This document shows positions 56,657-64,000 of a stretch of 64,000 bases of DNA, in pieces. Below the pieces are notes generated by a model that worked only from the letters and a program-made list of their open reading frames with translations, had not been told where the DNA came from and made no database searches. Position 1 is the stretch's first letter. Each line of letters begins with the position of its first letter. The stretch lies in NCBI RefSeq assembly GCF_016127015.1, contig NZ_CP065972.1:1736001-1800000 (forward strand). Reading direction: 5' to 3'. The translations under genes were made by a program, and so were the position numbers. The DNA comes from Corynebacterium tuberculostearicum (lineage in GTDB: Bacteria > Actinomycetota > Actinomycetes > Mycobacteriales > Mycobacteriaceae).

Positions 56657-57361
56657 TTAGGAGCGCGGGGTGCGCAGTACATAACCCACGCCGCGCACGG
56701 TGTGGATCAGCTGCGTCTCGCCGGTATCGATTTTGCGGCGCAGGTAAGAGATATAGGACTCGACCACGTTGCCATCGCCGCCGAAATCGTAGTGCCACAC
56801 GTTGTCCAAAATCTTGGACTTAGACAGCACCACTTCCTTGTTTTGCATCAGGTAGCGCAGGAGGTTGAACTCGGTGGGAGAAAGCTCGATGAGCTCACCG
56901 GCTTTGGTGACCTCATGGGTGTCATCATTGAGCGTTAGATCCGCGTAGCTCATGGTGGCATCGTTGGTGGATTCTTCCGCCGCTCCACCGCGGCGCATGA
57001 TGACGCGCAGACGGGTGATAACTTCTTCCAGGCTAAATGGCTTGGTCACGTAATCATCCGCGCCGATGGTCAGTCCGTGGATGCGCTGGTCCACACCGTC
57101 CTTAGCGGTGAGGTAGAGCACCGGGCCGTCCAGGCCTTCTTGACGCAGCTTGCCCAGCAGCTCGAAGCCATCCATACCCGGCATCATGACGTCCAGGATG
57201 TAGGCATCTGGGTTTACTTCGCGGGCAATGCGCAGCGCCTCGTTACCGGAATTGGCGCTGTAAACCTCGAAGTTCTGGAACTTCAGCGATACGGTAAGCA
57301 GCTCCACAATATTGGGTTCGTCATCGACGACAAGCACCTTGGCGAGTTTAGTGTCTTCCAT
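56657..57361 (-). CDS. phoR: phosphate-starvation response regulator PhoR
   Basis: 234-residue OmpR-type regulator. The receiver domain has the acidic pair D13/D14, the phosphoacceptor D57 in YILDVMMPGMDG, and K of VTKPFS. The DNA-binding winged helix has ELSPTEFNLLRYLMQNKEVVLSKSKIL and ends VRGVGYVLRTPRS. It forms an operon with phoS. Likely targets in this window are pst, through the GTTCACC repeats, and possibly nucH. Confidence 0.87.
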   Translation of the reverse strand: MEDTKLAKVLVVDDEPNIVELLTVSLKFQNFEVYSANSGNEALRIAREVNPDAYILDVMMPGMDGFELLGKLRQEGLDGPVLYLTAKDGVDQRIHGLTIGADDYVTKPFSLEEVITRLRVIMRRGGAAEESTNDATMSYADLTLNDDTHEVTKAGELIELSPTEFNLLRYLMQNKEVVLSKSKILDNVWHYDFGGDGNVVESYISYLRRKIDTGETQLIHTVRGVGYVLRTPRS

Positions 57362-57495
57362 GTTCTCCTCAGACTCCCTTAAAGGTTGCGATTTTCTAAC
57401 ACGTCATCATGGCACGCTTGCTTCCCAGCCTACTGAAGAGTTTCTGCCTGAATCCTGTGAACGTGGATTAGCGCCCTGGTCGAGGCAAAAGAAAA

Positions 57496-57527
57496 CCACG
57501 CCCCTCCCCAGGTGAGGAAGGGCGTGG
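57496..57527 (-). terminator. pqo terminator
   Basis: Stem CCACGCCC / GGGCGTGG (57496-57503, 57520-57527) with an inner CTCCCC/GGTGAG-type pairing; on the minus strand it is followed by TTTTCTTTTG. Confidence 0.8.
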
Positions 57528-57547
57528 CAGCTAGCGCAGCGCGCTAT

Positions 57548-59293
57548 TTAGAAGTCCTGCGGGCGCGGGATATTGCGCAGGTTGGACTTTGCCATGGTGA
57601 TCATCTGGCCAACGCCACCGTCCAGAACGGTGCGGGTGGCAGCCTTGGAGAAGCCCATGAGCTGCTCGATGGTCAGCGTCGGTGGCAGGGAGAGGGCGTT
57701 GGGGTCAGTAACGACGTCGATAAGAGCCGGGCCGTTATAAGCCAGCGCCTTCTTGATCTGCTCCGGTGCGTCCTTCGGATCCTCGATGCGGAAGTGCTTG
57801 ATGCCGGAAGCCTCTGCAATCTTGGCAAAGTTGACGGACTCGTGGTCGGTCTCGTGCTCCGGCAGACCCTGCACCAGCATCTCCAGCTTGACCATGCCCA
57901 GGGAAGAGTTGTTGAACACGAACATCTTGATAGGCAGGTTGTGCAGCTTCACGGTGAGCAGCTCACCCATCAGCATGGACAGTCCGCCGTCACCGGAGAA
58001 GGTGATGACCTGGCGGCCCGGGTTAGCGGCCTGTGCACCCAGTGCCTGTGGCAGGGCGTTGGCCATGGTGCCGTGGCGGAAGGAGCCGATCTGCTCGCGC
58101 TTGCCGTTGGCGGTGATGTAGCGGGCGCCCCACACGTTGCACATGCCGGTATCGACGGTGAAGATGGCATCCTCATCGGCGTTCTTGTCAATGAGATCCG
58201 CAATGTACTCCGGGTGGATCGGGGTGTGCTTATCCACATTGGAGGTATAAGCCTCAACGACGTTCTCCAGCTTGTCGTAATGCTTCTTGAGCATCTTGTC
58301 TAGGAAGGAGCGATCCTTCTTCTCATCCACGTGCGGCAAGATGTTCTCGATGGTGGCGGCTACGTCACCGGTGACCGGGTAGGAAATCTTGGTACGGCGG
58401 CCGATATGGGCGCCATTGATATCCACCTGTGCCACGTTGGCATCCGGCAGGAAGTCGTTGTACGGGAAGTCGGTACCCAGCAGGATAAGCAGGTCAGCCT
58501 CGTGGGTGGCCTCGTGTGCCGCACCGTAGCCCAGCAAGCCGTTCATGCCCACGTCAAACGGGTTCTCGTACTGGATGTACATCTTGCCACCCAGAGCGTG
58601 GCCGATGGGAGCCTTGATCTTCTCCGCCAGCTTGAGCACCTGCTCGCGGGCGTCCTTGACGCCGACGCCAACGAAGAGGGTGACGGACTTAGCCTCGTTG
58701 ATGGCCTGGGTCAGGGCAGCGGCCTCGGCCGGATCCGGGAAGACGACTGGGCGGCCAGCAGAGATCTTAGATTCGACGAAGGAGTCATCCTCAGCGTCCT
58801 GCATGGAAACGTCACCCGGGATAACCAGGACGGAAACACCGTTTCCTGCCATGGTGGACTGGATGGCGTGGTGCAGGACAACGCCGCCCTGCTCAGCGGA
58901 GTTGACCATCTCGCAGTAGCCAGAGCACTCCTGGAAGATTGCCTCTGGGTGGGTCTCCTGGAAGAACTTGGAGCCGATCTGGCGAGATGGGATGTGGGAA
59001 GCCAGTGCCAGCACCTTGGCGCCGTTGCGGTGGGCATCGTACAGGCCCTGGATCAGGTGGGTATTGCCTGGGCCGCAGGATGCGGCACATACAGCCAGCT
59101 TGCCGGTGGTCAGGGAATCTGCCTCGGCAGCGAAGGCTGCTGCTTCCTCGTTGCGGACGTGAATCCACTCGATGGAGGAGCGACGAACGGCATCCACGAT
59201 CGGGTTCAGGGAGTCACCGACGAGGCCATAAATGCGCTCGACACCCTGCTTTTCCAGGGTGTCAACTAGCTGTTCTGCATAGTTACGTGCCAT
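57548..59293 (-). CDS. pqo: pyruvate:quinone oxidoreductase (pyruvate oxidase type)
   Basis: 581-residue TPP/FAD enzyme that turns pyruvate into acetate and CO2 and passes electrons to quinone at the membrane. It has the three TPP-family domains: a PYR domain with catalytic Glu in VRNEEAAAFAAEAD, an FAD-binding middle domain, and a PP domain with FSGDGGLSMLMGELLTV...VFNN. I chose ATG 59293 (MARNYAEQLV), 9 nt after AAGGA. The C-terminal tail fits the membrane-binding end of E. coli PoxB. Its acetate output links to actA and ramA at the other end of the window. Confidence 0.95.
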   Translation of the reverse strand: MARNYAEQLVDTLEKQGVERIYGLVGDSLNPIVDAVRRSSIEWIHVRNEEAAAFAAEADSLTTGKLAVCAASCGPGNTHLIQGLYDAHRNGAKVLALASHIPSRQIGSKFFQETHPEAIFQECSGYCEMVNSAEQGGVVLHHAIQSTMAGNGVSVLVIPGDVSMQDAEDDSFVESKISAGRPVVFPDPAEAAALTQAINEAKSVTLFVGVGVKDAREQVLKLAEKIKAPIGHALGGKMYIQYENPFDVGMNGLLGYGAAHEATHEADLLILLGTDFPYNDFLPDANVAQVDINGAHIGRRTKISYPVTGDVAATIENILPHVDEKKDRSFLDKMLKKHYDKLENVVEAYTSNVDKHTPIHPEYIADLIDKNADEDAIFTVDTGMCNVWGARYITANGKREQIGSFRHGTMANALPQALGAQAANPGRQVITFSGDGGLSMLMGELLTVKLHNLPIKMFVFNNSSLGMVKLEMLVQGLPEHETDHESVNFAKIAEASGIKHFRIEDPKDAPEQIKKALAYNGPALIDVVTDPNALSLPPTLTIEQLMGFSKAATRTVLDGGVGQMITMAKSNLRNIPRPQDF

Positions 59294-59439
59294 TAACAAT
59301 CATCCTTAACTCTTAATTGGTGTTAATACCACTGTGCTACTTAGAGCGCAGGAAAGTCCACTATTCTCTTATACACTCACACACTGCGCCCAGCTGTGAG
59401 GAAGGTAATACTAACCTATCTTCGGCTGCAAACTGTAAC

Positions 59440-59455
59440 GACCGTTCGGTATTGT
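59440..59455 (+). promoter_or_regulatory. candidate TetR operator and -10 before MFS pump
   Basis: GACCGTTCGGT at 59440-59450 holds the short dyad ACCG-tt-CGGT and abuts the -10-like TATTGT (59450-59455), 10 nt before ATG 59466. A repressor bound here would block the promoter. The encoded TetR-type protein is the likely ligand; inference. Confidence 0.5.
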
Positions 59456-59465
59456 TTACTGCGCT

Positions 59466-60977
59466 ATGAGTATCCACCCGCCCCGCGCACAAGACCGCGC
59501 CGCTGCGGCCTCCACGGCTGCCCAGCGGTGGTCTTTCTGCGCCGTCATCTCTCTGGGGTTACTCATGGTTGGGCTGGATAATTCCATCCTCTACACCGCA
59601 TTGCCGCAGCTATCGCAGCAATTGCACACCACCGATACCCAGCAACTCTGGATTATCAACGCCTATGCGTTGGTGCTCTCCGGCCTCCTTCTTGGCGCCG
59701 GCACGTTGGGCGATCGCACCGGCCACCGGCGGATGTTTCTCATCGGCTTGGCCGTCTTCGGCGGCGCCTCCCTGCTCGCCGCCTATTCCCCCAGCGCTTG
59801 GACGCTGGTTTTAGGCCGCGCCTTCTTGGGCTGCGGCGCCGCCATCATGATGCCGTCGAGCCTCGCGCTTCTCCGCCTGACTTTTCCCGATGAGGTGGAG
59901 CGCAACACGGCCATTGGCATCTGGGGTTCTGTCGCCGTCATCGGCGCGGCGGCTGGCCCTACCGTGGGCGGCTTCTTTTTGGAGCACTTCTGGTGGGGCT
60001 CGGTCTTTTTGCTCAATGTCCCGATTGTGGTCGTGACCATTGTGCTGACCTTGTTCCTTGCCCCGCCAAACGCTCCGAACCCCCTAAAACACTGGGACTT
60101 CCCCTCGTCCCTGTATTCCCTTATCACTCTGGCCAGCCTAGTGCTGGCCATTAAATCCCTGGCACACAACTGGCCGGTGAGCGCCGCCGCAGGCATCGTC
60201 TTCATCTGCGGCGCGCTCGCCTTTGGCCGCCGCCAGGCTCGCTTGTCAGATCCCCTGCTGACCTTCGACATCTTTGGCTCCCGCATCTTCAGCGGCGGGG
60301 CCCTAACGGCCGGCGGCGCCATGTTCGGCCTCGCCGGCCTGGAGCTGCTGAGTACCCAAAAGCTCCAGCTTGTCGACGCCCTCTCGCCCCTCCACGCCGG
60401 CCTCATCATCTCCGCCATGGCGCTCTCTGCCATCCCTACCTCCATCTTGGGTGGCGCAACCTTGCATCGCGTGGGGTTCCTCCCACTCATTAGCGGCGGA
60501 TTCTTGCTCATGGCCGCCGGCATGGCCCTGGTGGTGGTGAGCCGGGGTGAGACGCTTCCCCTACTCGTCTCCGCCCTCGTGCTCACCGGCTTAGGCGCGG
60601 GCCTGGCCATGTCCGTGTCCTCCACCGCCATCATCAATGCCGCTCCGCTTCATCGCGCCGGCATGGCCTCCGGCGTAGAGGCGGTCTCCTATGAATTCGG
60701 CACCCTGATCTCCATTGCACTGACTGGCACCCTCGTGCCGCTGCTCATGGCCCGCGAACTTCCCCCTCACCTCGCGGAATTGGGTACCGACGCGCTGCAT
60801 CACCCCGCTTCCCACGCGGCCGCCGCTAGCGCCTACAATTCCGGTTATCTTTCCACCATTGGCGGCCTAGCTTGCTTCGCCTTGCTCCTAGCCGCGATAA
60901 CCGCCTGGTGTTTCCGCGATAACCCGAAATCAGGAGTTCCCTATGCCGCGACTCAACAAAAAGACCGCAGCCCTTGA
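59466..60977 (+). CDS. MFS multidrug exporter, 14-helix DHA2 type (CgmA-like)
   Basis: 503 residues with about 14 membrane helices. The DHA2 motifs are LDNSILYTALPQL in helix 1, WIINAYALVLSGLLLGAGTLGDRTGHRR after helix 2, and GRAFLGCGAAIMMPSS. It should exchange cationic or lipophilic drugs for protons. It overlaps the downstream TetR gene by 35 bp. The pair corresponds in position and pattern to cgmA-cgmR of C. glutamicum. Confidence 0.87.
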   Translation: MSIHPPRAQDRAAAASTAAQRWSFCAVISLGLLMVGLDNSILYTALPQLSQQLHTTDTQQLWIINAYALVLSGLLLGAGTLGDRTGHRRMFLIGLAVFGGASLLAAYSPSAWTLVLGRAFLGCGAAIMMPSSLALLRLTFPDEVERNTAIGIWGSVAVIGAAAGPTVGGFFLEHFWWGSVFLLNVPIVVVTIVLTLFLAPPNAPNPLKHWDFPSSLYSLITLASLVLAIKSLAHNWPVSAAAGIVFICGALAFGRRQARLSDPLLTFDIFGSRIFSGGALTAGGAMFGLAGLELLSTQKLQLVDALSPLHAGLIISAMALSAIPTSILGGATLHRVGFLPLISGGFLLMAAGMALVVVSRGETLPLLVSALVLTGLGAGLAMSVSSTAIINAAPLHRAGMASGVEAVSYEFGTLISIALTGTLVPLLMARELPPHLAELGTDALHHPASHAAAASAYNSGYLSTIGGLACFALLLAAITAWCFRDNPKSGVPYAATQQKDRSP

Positions 60978-61497
60978 AGCTGCGCTCGGCATCATCGCCG
61001 CCGAGGACGTCTCTGGCCTTACTTACGACTCCCTAGCGCAAGCAACCGGCATGTCCAAGTCCGGACTCATTTATCACTTCCCTACCCGCCACGATCTGCT
61101 CGTAGACTGCCATCGGTTTTGCGCCGCGCGCTGGGAAGCAGAACTCGAGCGCCTGGCCGGCGGCCGCTCGGCAAGCGAGCTCGGCTGGGCCGAGCGCTCC
61201 CGAGCGCTCGTATTGTCGATGGGCAAAAATGATCCCCTCATCAAGCTTTTGATGTGCGTACATTCCCAAACTCACCCGGATTTTTCCGCCCAGTGGGCCG
61301 AGGTGGATGCGCGCTGGATGGTCGATCCTTCCGCCACCGAAACGGACGAGGATGATCTGCTGGTCATGCTTCTTAGTACCGGCCTGTGGGTGCACGATCA
61401 CCTCAACCAGCGCAAGCTGTCCCCCGCCAATCGTCAGCGCATGGTTGACCGGCTTTTTCGGCTTATCGACGCCCCCTCAAAAACCACCGAAGGCTAG
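60943..61497 (+). CDS. cgmR: TetR-family repressor of the pump, CgmR-like
   Basis: 184 residues. The N-terminal helix-turn-helix contains TYDSLAQATGMSKSGLIYHFPTRHDLL (about 26-52), nearly the same as I recall for C. glutamicum CgmR, a drug-sensing repressor structurally known with ethidium bound. The C-terminal ligand domain is divergent. ATG 60943 has AGGAG upstream and lies within the pump gene, so translation is coupled. Expected to repress the pump via the dyad at 59440-59450. Confidence 0.87.
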   Translation: MPRLNKKTAALEAALGIIAAEDVSGLTYDSLAQATGMSKSGLIYHFPTRHDLLVDCHRFCAARWEAELERLAGGRSASELGWAERSRALVLSMGKNDPLIKLLMCVHSQTHPDFSAQWAEVDARWMVDPSATETDEDDLLVMLLSTGLWVHDHLNQRKLSPANRQRMVDRLFRLIDAPSKTTEG

Positions 61498-61522
61498 GCC
61501 CACACCGGGGCCCAGCCTCCTT
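61491..61522 (+). terminator. cgmR-like gene terminator
   Basis: AGGCTaGGCCC / GGGCCcAGCCT (61491-61501, 61508-61518) followed by CCTTTTG. The stem begins inside the last codons of the repressor gene. Confidence 0.75.
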
Positions 61523-61525
61523 TTG

Positions 61526-61598
61526 AGCTGGAGACGAGACTTGAACTCGCAACCTACGCATTACAAGTGCGTTGCGCTACCAATTGCGCCACTCCAGC
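61526..61598 (-). tRNA. tRNA-Thr (TGT)
   Basis: 73-nt cloverleaf with acceptor GCTGGAG / CTCCAGC, D-arm TGGCGCAATTGGTAGCGC, anticodon loop CTTGTAA (TGT) and T-loop AGTTCAAGT. It is divergent from the threonine exporter gene. Confidence 0.94.
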
Positions 61599-61749
61599 AC
61601 CGCGGGAGAAATCCCGCTCGTTGCATAGTACCCGAGCACCAGCGCCGAAGGGAAAGCCGGTCCCCCATCTATGCATTGTCAGGGTGCAGGGGCTAAAGTT
61701 CAGGCAGAATCTATCCCACATTCCCAGCGCTTTTTCGAGGGTTATTTCC

Positions 61750-63486
61750 GTGTCATTTTTGTCCGCTATGCGGGAGCGCCTGCGCGCTTCCTCGGGCCAA
61801 GTAGCCATCATCGACGCGGCTAAAGCCGCACCGCCGCCATCACCACTCGCCCCGGTCAATCTCCATGACGCCGCCCAGGTCACCGGCGTCATGGAGATCG
61901 CCGCCCGCATTGGTGAAATCCTCATCGGCGCCGGCACCGCCAACTCGGATGCGCGCGCCCAGGTGCACCTGGCAGCGTCGTCGTATGGCTTGCACTACTG
62001 CCACGTGGACATCTTGATGAATACCATCACCATCCACACCACCATCGGCACCGGTGAGCAGCGCAAGAACCTGCACGTCTTCCGCGTGGTGCCGAGCATT
62101 GGCGTGGATTTTTCCAAGCTCGCGGCCGTCGATAAGCTCATTCGCTCCATCCACTCCGGCCAGATGCCGCCGGCCATGGCGGAGCAGCGACTAGACGAGA
62201 TCGACCGCATGCCAGCGCCCTATAAGCCGTCCACGGTCATGCTCGGCTGGGGCGCGATGGGTGGCCTGATTTCCATGATGCTTGGCGGCGACCTGCTCGT
62301 CGGAGTGGTGGCGTTTGTGGTCTCCGCGTTCATCATGGGCCTGAACGCCTGGTTGGCTAATTACCGCCTGCCGCCCTTTTATCAGAATGTGGTCGGCGGC
62401 TTTTTCGCCGTCTTCCCGGCCGCCATTTTGTACAATGTCGCGGCCTCTTTCGGCATTAATTTCTCGCCCGCGCAGATCATTGCCTCCGGGATCATCGTGC
62501 TGGTGGCGGGGCTGACGTTGGTGCAATCGCTTGTCGACGGCATCACGCGCGCCCCCGTCACCTCCTCCGCCCGTTTCTTTGAGGCGCTGCTATCTACCGG
62601 CGCCATCATCGCCGGCGTCGGTGTGGGCATCCAGCTGGCCGATTCCCTGGGCTTTAATCTGCCGCCGCTGGCCACGCTGGCCCCGCCGGTCTACCACGAA
62701 ATTCCACTGCTAGTGCTGCTTGGCGGCACGGGTTCTGCTGCCTTTGCACTGGCCTGCGGCGCGGCCTGGATTGAGGTCACCATGTCTGGCCTTACGGCCG
62801 CGGCCGGCATGGTTTTCTATTACTTCGTGGTGGTGCCCTTCGACGTCGGCCCAGTGATTGCCTCTGGTCTTTCCGCGGTGGTCGTTGGCCTGGCCGGCGG
62901 TTTGATGTCGCGCCGCTGGGGAATTCCGCCGCTTATCACCATGATCGTGGGCTATACGCCGATGCTGCCCGGCCTCATGCTCTACCGCGGCATGTACGCC
63001 TCGCTCAATGAGCAGATGATTACCGGCTTTACCAATATGGCGATGGCGCTGGCCATCTCCGGCGCCCTGGCCGCCGGCGTGGTACTGGGCGAGCGCGTGG
63101 CTCGCCGCCTGCGCCGCCCGCAGTACTTCCGCCCGTACACCACCTTCAAGCGCATCGGCCGCTTCTCCTTCCATAAGGCCACGCACTTGGCCCGCAAGGC
63201 CCCGCGCATCCCGCGCGTGCCGATGTCCCCGTTTGCCCCGCGCGTCAATCGCCCGGAGTTACCACCCAAGCTCGGGCCGAAGCCGCCGCAGCAGCACCCG
63301 CGCCACGAGGCCCAAGACCATGCGCCGCATACCCGCTCGGCCGCGGACCTGTGGCCGGAGGATTCCCAGTGGCCGGCGCAGCCGCAGCAGCGCGAGAAGA
63401 CCACCTATACCGTGCCCGGCACCGAAACGTTTCGTGCCCAGAAACCGGAGCAGCCGGGCACCGAATCCGGACCCGAGCGGCCCTAA
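61750..63486 (+). CDS. thrE: threonine/serine exporter ThrE
   Basis: 578-residue membrane exporter. A cytoplasmic N-terminal domain (about 1-150) contains the conserved DAAKAAPPPSPLAP, ARIGEILIGAGTANSDA and a HVDI-type hydrolase-like segment, and is followed by about ten membrane helices (about 160-475). It matches C. glutamicum ThrE (489 aa, from memory) but has about 90 extra residues: a Pro/Gln/His-rich hydrophilic tail. Start GTG 61750 has GAGGG 9 nt upstream; an ATG at 61768 is possible. Confidence 0.93.
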   Translation: MSFLSAMRERLRASSGQVAIIDAAKAAPPPSPLAPVNLHDAAQVTGVMEIAARIGEILIGAGTANSDARAQVHLAASSYGLHYCHVDILMNTITIHTTIGTGEQRKNLHVFRVVPSIGVDFSKLAAVDKLIRSIHSGQMPPAMAEQRLDEIDRMPAPYKPSTVMLGWGAMGGLISMMLGGDLLVGVVAFVVSAFIMGLNAWLANYRLPPFYQNVVGGFFAVFPAAILYNVAASFGINFSPAQIIASGIIVLVAGLTLVQSLVDGITRAPVTSSARFFEALLSTGAIIAGVGVGIQLADSLGFNLPPLATLAPPVYHEIPLLVLLGGTGSAAFALACGAAWIEVTMSGLTAAAGMVFYYFVVVPFDVGPVIASGLSAVVVGLAGGLMSRRWGIPPLITMIVGYTPMLPGLMLYRGMYASLNEQMITGFTNMAMALAISGALAAGVVLGERVARRLRRPQYFRPYTTFKRIGRFSFHKATHLARKAPRIPRVPMSPFAPRVNRPELPPKLGPKPPQQHPRHEAQDHAPHTRSAADLWPEDSQWPAQPQQREKTTYTVPGTETFRAQKPEQPGTESGPERP

Positions 63487-63572
63487 ACGCCGCCGGTAGC
63501 GTACAATATTTGCTCTGATAGCTTTTCTTGCAAGCGCTTAAGTAGTTTCCACAACGTTCAGGAGGACACGTC

Positions 63573-63932
63573 GTGCCACCCAAGGTCCAAGACACCCACC
63601 CACAGGCTGACCAGAATCACGCCCTTGAGGAGGAGACCTCCCGCGCAGCCCGCCGCATCGTGGCCACCTATGCGCAGGACTTCCTCGACGGCGTGACCCT
63701 GATGTCCATGCTGGGCGTGGAGCCAAAGGGCCTGGTGCACAAGAAGGTGCTGGCGGAGCAGGCCGATGCCGCTCCGAAGAAGTCGACCAAGAAGTCCAGC
63801 AAAAAGTCCACGAAGAAGTCGACTAAGAAGTCCACCAAGAAATCGACGAAGAAGGCTACAAAGAAGGCCACCAAAAAGGCAACGAAAAAGGCCTCCAAGA
63901 AGGCAACGAAAAAGTCCACTAAGAAGTCTTAA
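63573..63932 (+). CDS. small protein with histone-H1-like lysine repeats
   Basis: 119 residues. The N-terminal half (about 1-65) is an ordinary helical segment. The C-terminal half is an array of K-K-S/A-T units (KKSTKKSTKK, KKATKKATKK), resembling the tails of bacterial histone-like and nucleoid proteins. DNA or polyphosphate binding is plausible but not shown. GTG 63573 has AGGAGG 7 nt upstream. A -10-like TACAAT lies at 63502-63507. It lies between thrE and otsA, 14 nt before the latter. Confidence 0.8.
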   Translation: MPPKVQDTHPQADQNHALEEETSRAARRIVATYAQDFLDGVTLMSMLGVEPKGLVHKKVLAEQADAAPKKSTKKSSKKSTKKSTKKSTKKSTKKATKKATKKATKKASKKATKKSTKKS

Positions 63933-63946
63933 GTTATTCTTGCACC

Positions 63947-64000
63947 ATGAGTGAGCGTGGCAATGACTTCGTGGTGGTGGCCAACCGCCTGCCGGTAGAT
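63947..64000 (+). CDS. otsA: trehalose-6-phosphate synthase OtsA, N-terminal fragment (runs off window)
   Basis: Only 18 codons are present, reading MSERGNDFVVVANRLPVD. The stretch NDFVVVANRLPVD is the usual OtsA (GT20) start that forms the first strand of the donor-site Rossmann fold. TATTCT (63935-63940) ends 6 nt before the ATG, so the gene is probably leaderless. The neighbour order thrE-otsA also agrees. Confidence 0.85.
   Translation, partial: MSERGNDFVVVANRLPVD

Noticed and set aside
63770..63930. Periodic repeats that might be a CRISPR or tandem DNA array
   Set aside because: The periodicity comes from lysine-repeat codons in an open frame; units are 12 nt and have no spacers.

Overview
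The window is a piece of a Corynebacterium chromosome. The evidence is gene content and order (ramA, cysK-cysE, an acetate CoA-transferase, pst/phoU, mshD, purine genes, phoRS, pqo, cgmAR-type pair, thrE, otsA), a GC-rich background, mycothiol synthase, GTG/TTG starts with AGGAG-type ribosome sites, and many start codons that sit 6-8 nt after a -10 box (leaderless genes). The order closely resembles what I recall for C. glutamicum around ramA to otsA. I cannot name the species from sequence alone.

Layout. 1-506: promoter and leader of an rRNA operon that runs leftwards out of the window, next to murA. 0.5-6.3 kb: murA, ramA, cysK, cysE, a small GNAT gene, five tRNA genes in three groups around a DUF4288 gene, and a CsoR-type regulator. 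6.3-9.2 kb: actA and dusB. 9.2-14.1 kb: phoU facing the pstSCAB phosphate transporter, with a PHO-box-like repeat upstream of pstS. 14.3-26.2 kb: mshD, lmeA-like, lipid kinase, nitrobindin-like protein, aminodeoxychorismate-lyase-like, ygfZ, DUF3073, purM-purF, SCP-like, a double-hotdog thioesterase, a lipoprotein asparaginase and a hemolysin-III protein.

26.3-39.9 kb is an accessory defence island. One leftward operon encodes a 1653-residue nuclease-helicase-methylase fusion (type ISP restriction-modification, LlaGI-like), a MutL/MORC-type GHKL ATPase and a Z1-domain ATPase. The Z1 gene is split by a 2.64-kb IS21-family element with a 6-bp target duplication; removing the element restores one 1077-codon frame. 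Divergent from it is an Abi-like protein with an RN-x3-H HEPN motif.

40.0-54.7 kb: purL-purQ-purS, a secreted NucH-type nuclease, a DUF2334 protein, a prolyl oligopeptidase, purC, a 456-residue orphan, purB and purD. Two related long palindromes lie between convergent genes here. 54.7-64 kb: a HIT protein, the two-component pair phoS-phoR, pqo, an MFS pump with its TetR repressor, tRNA-Thr, thrE, a lysine-repeat protein and the first codons of otsA.

Themes. Seven purine-pathway genes are spread over four sites. Phosphate sensing (phoRS), uptake (pst), signalling (phoU) and a possible phosphate-scavenging nuclease all lie in the window. Acetate/pyruvate overflow genes (ramA, actA, pqo) are also present. 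Four divergent gene pairs share spacers of only 30-35 bp with back-to-back leaderless promoters.
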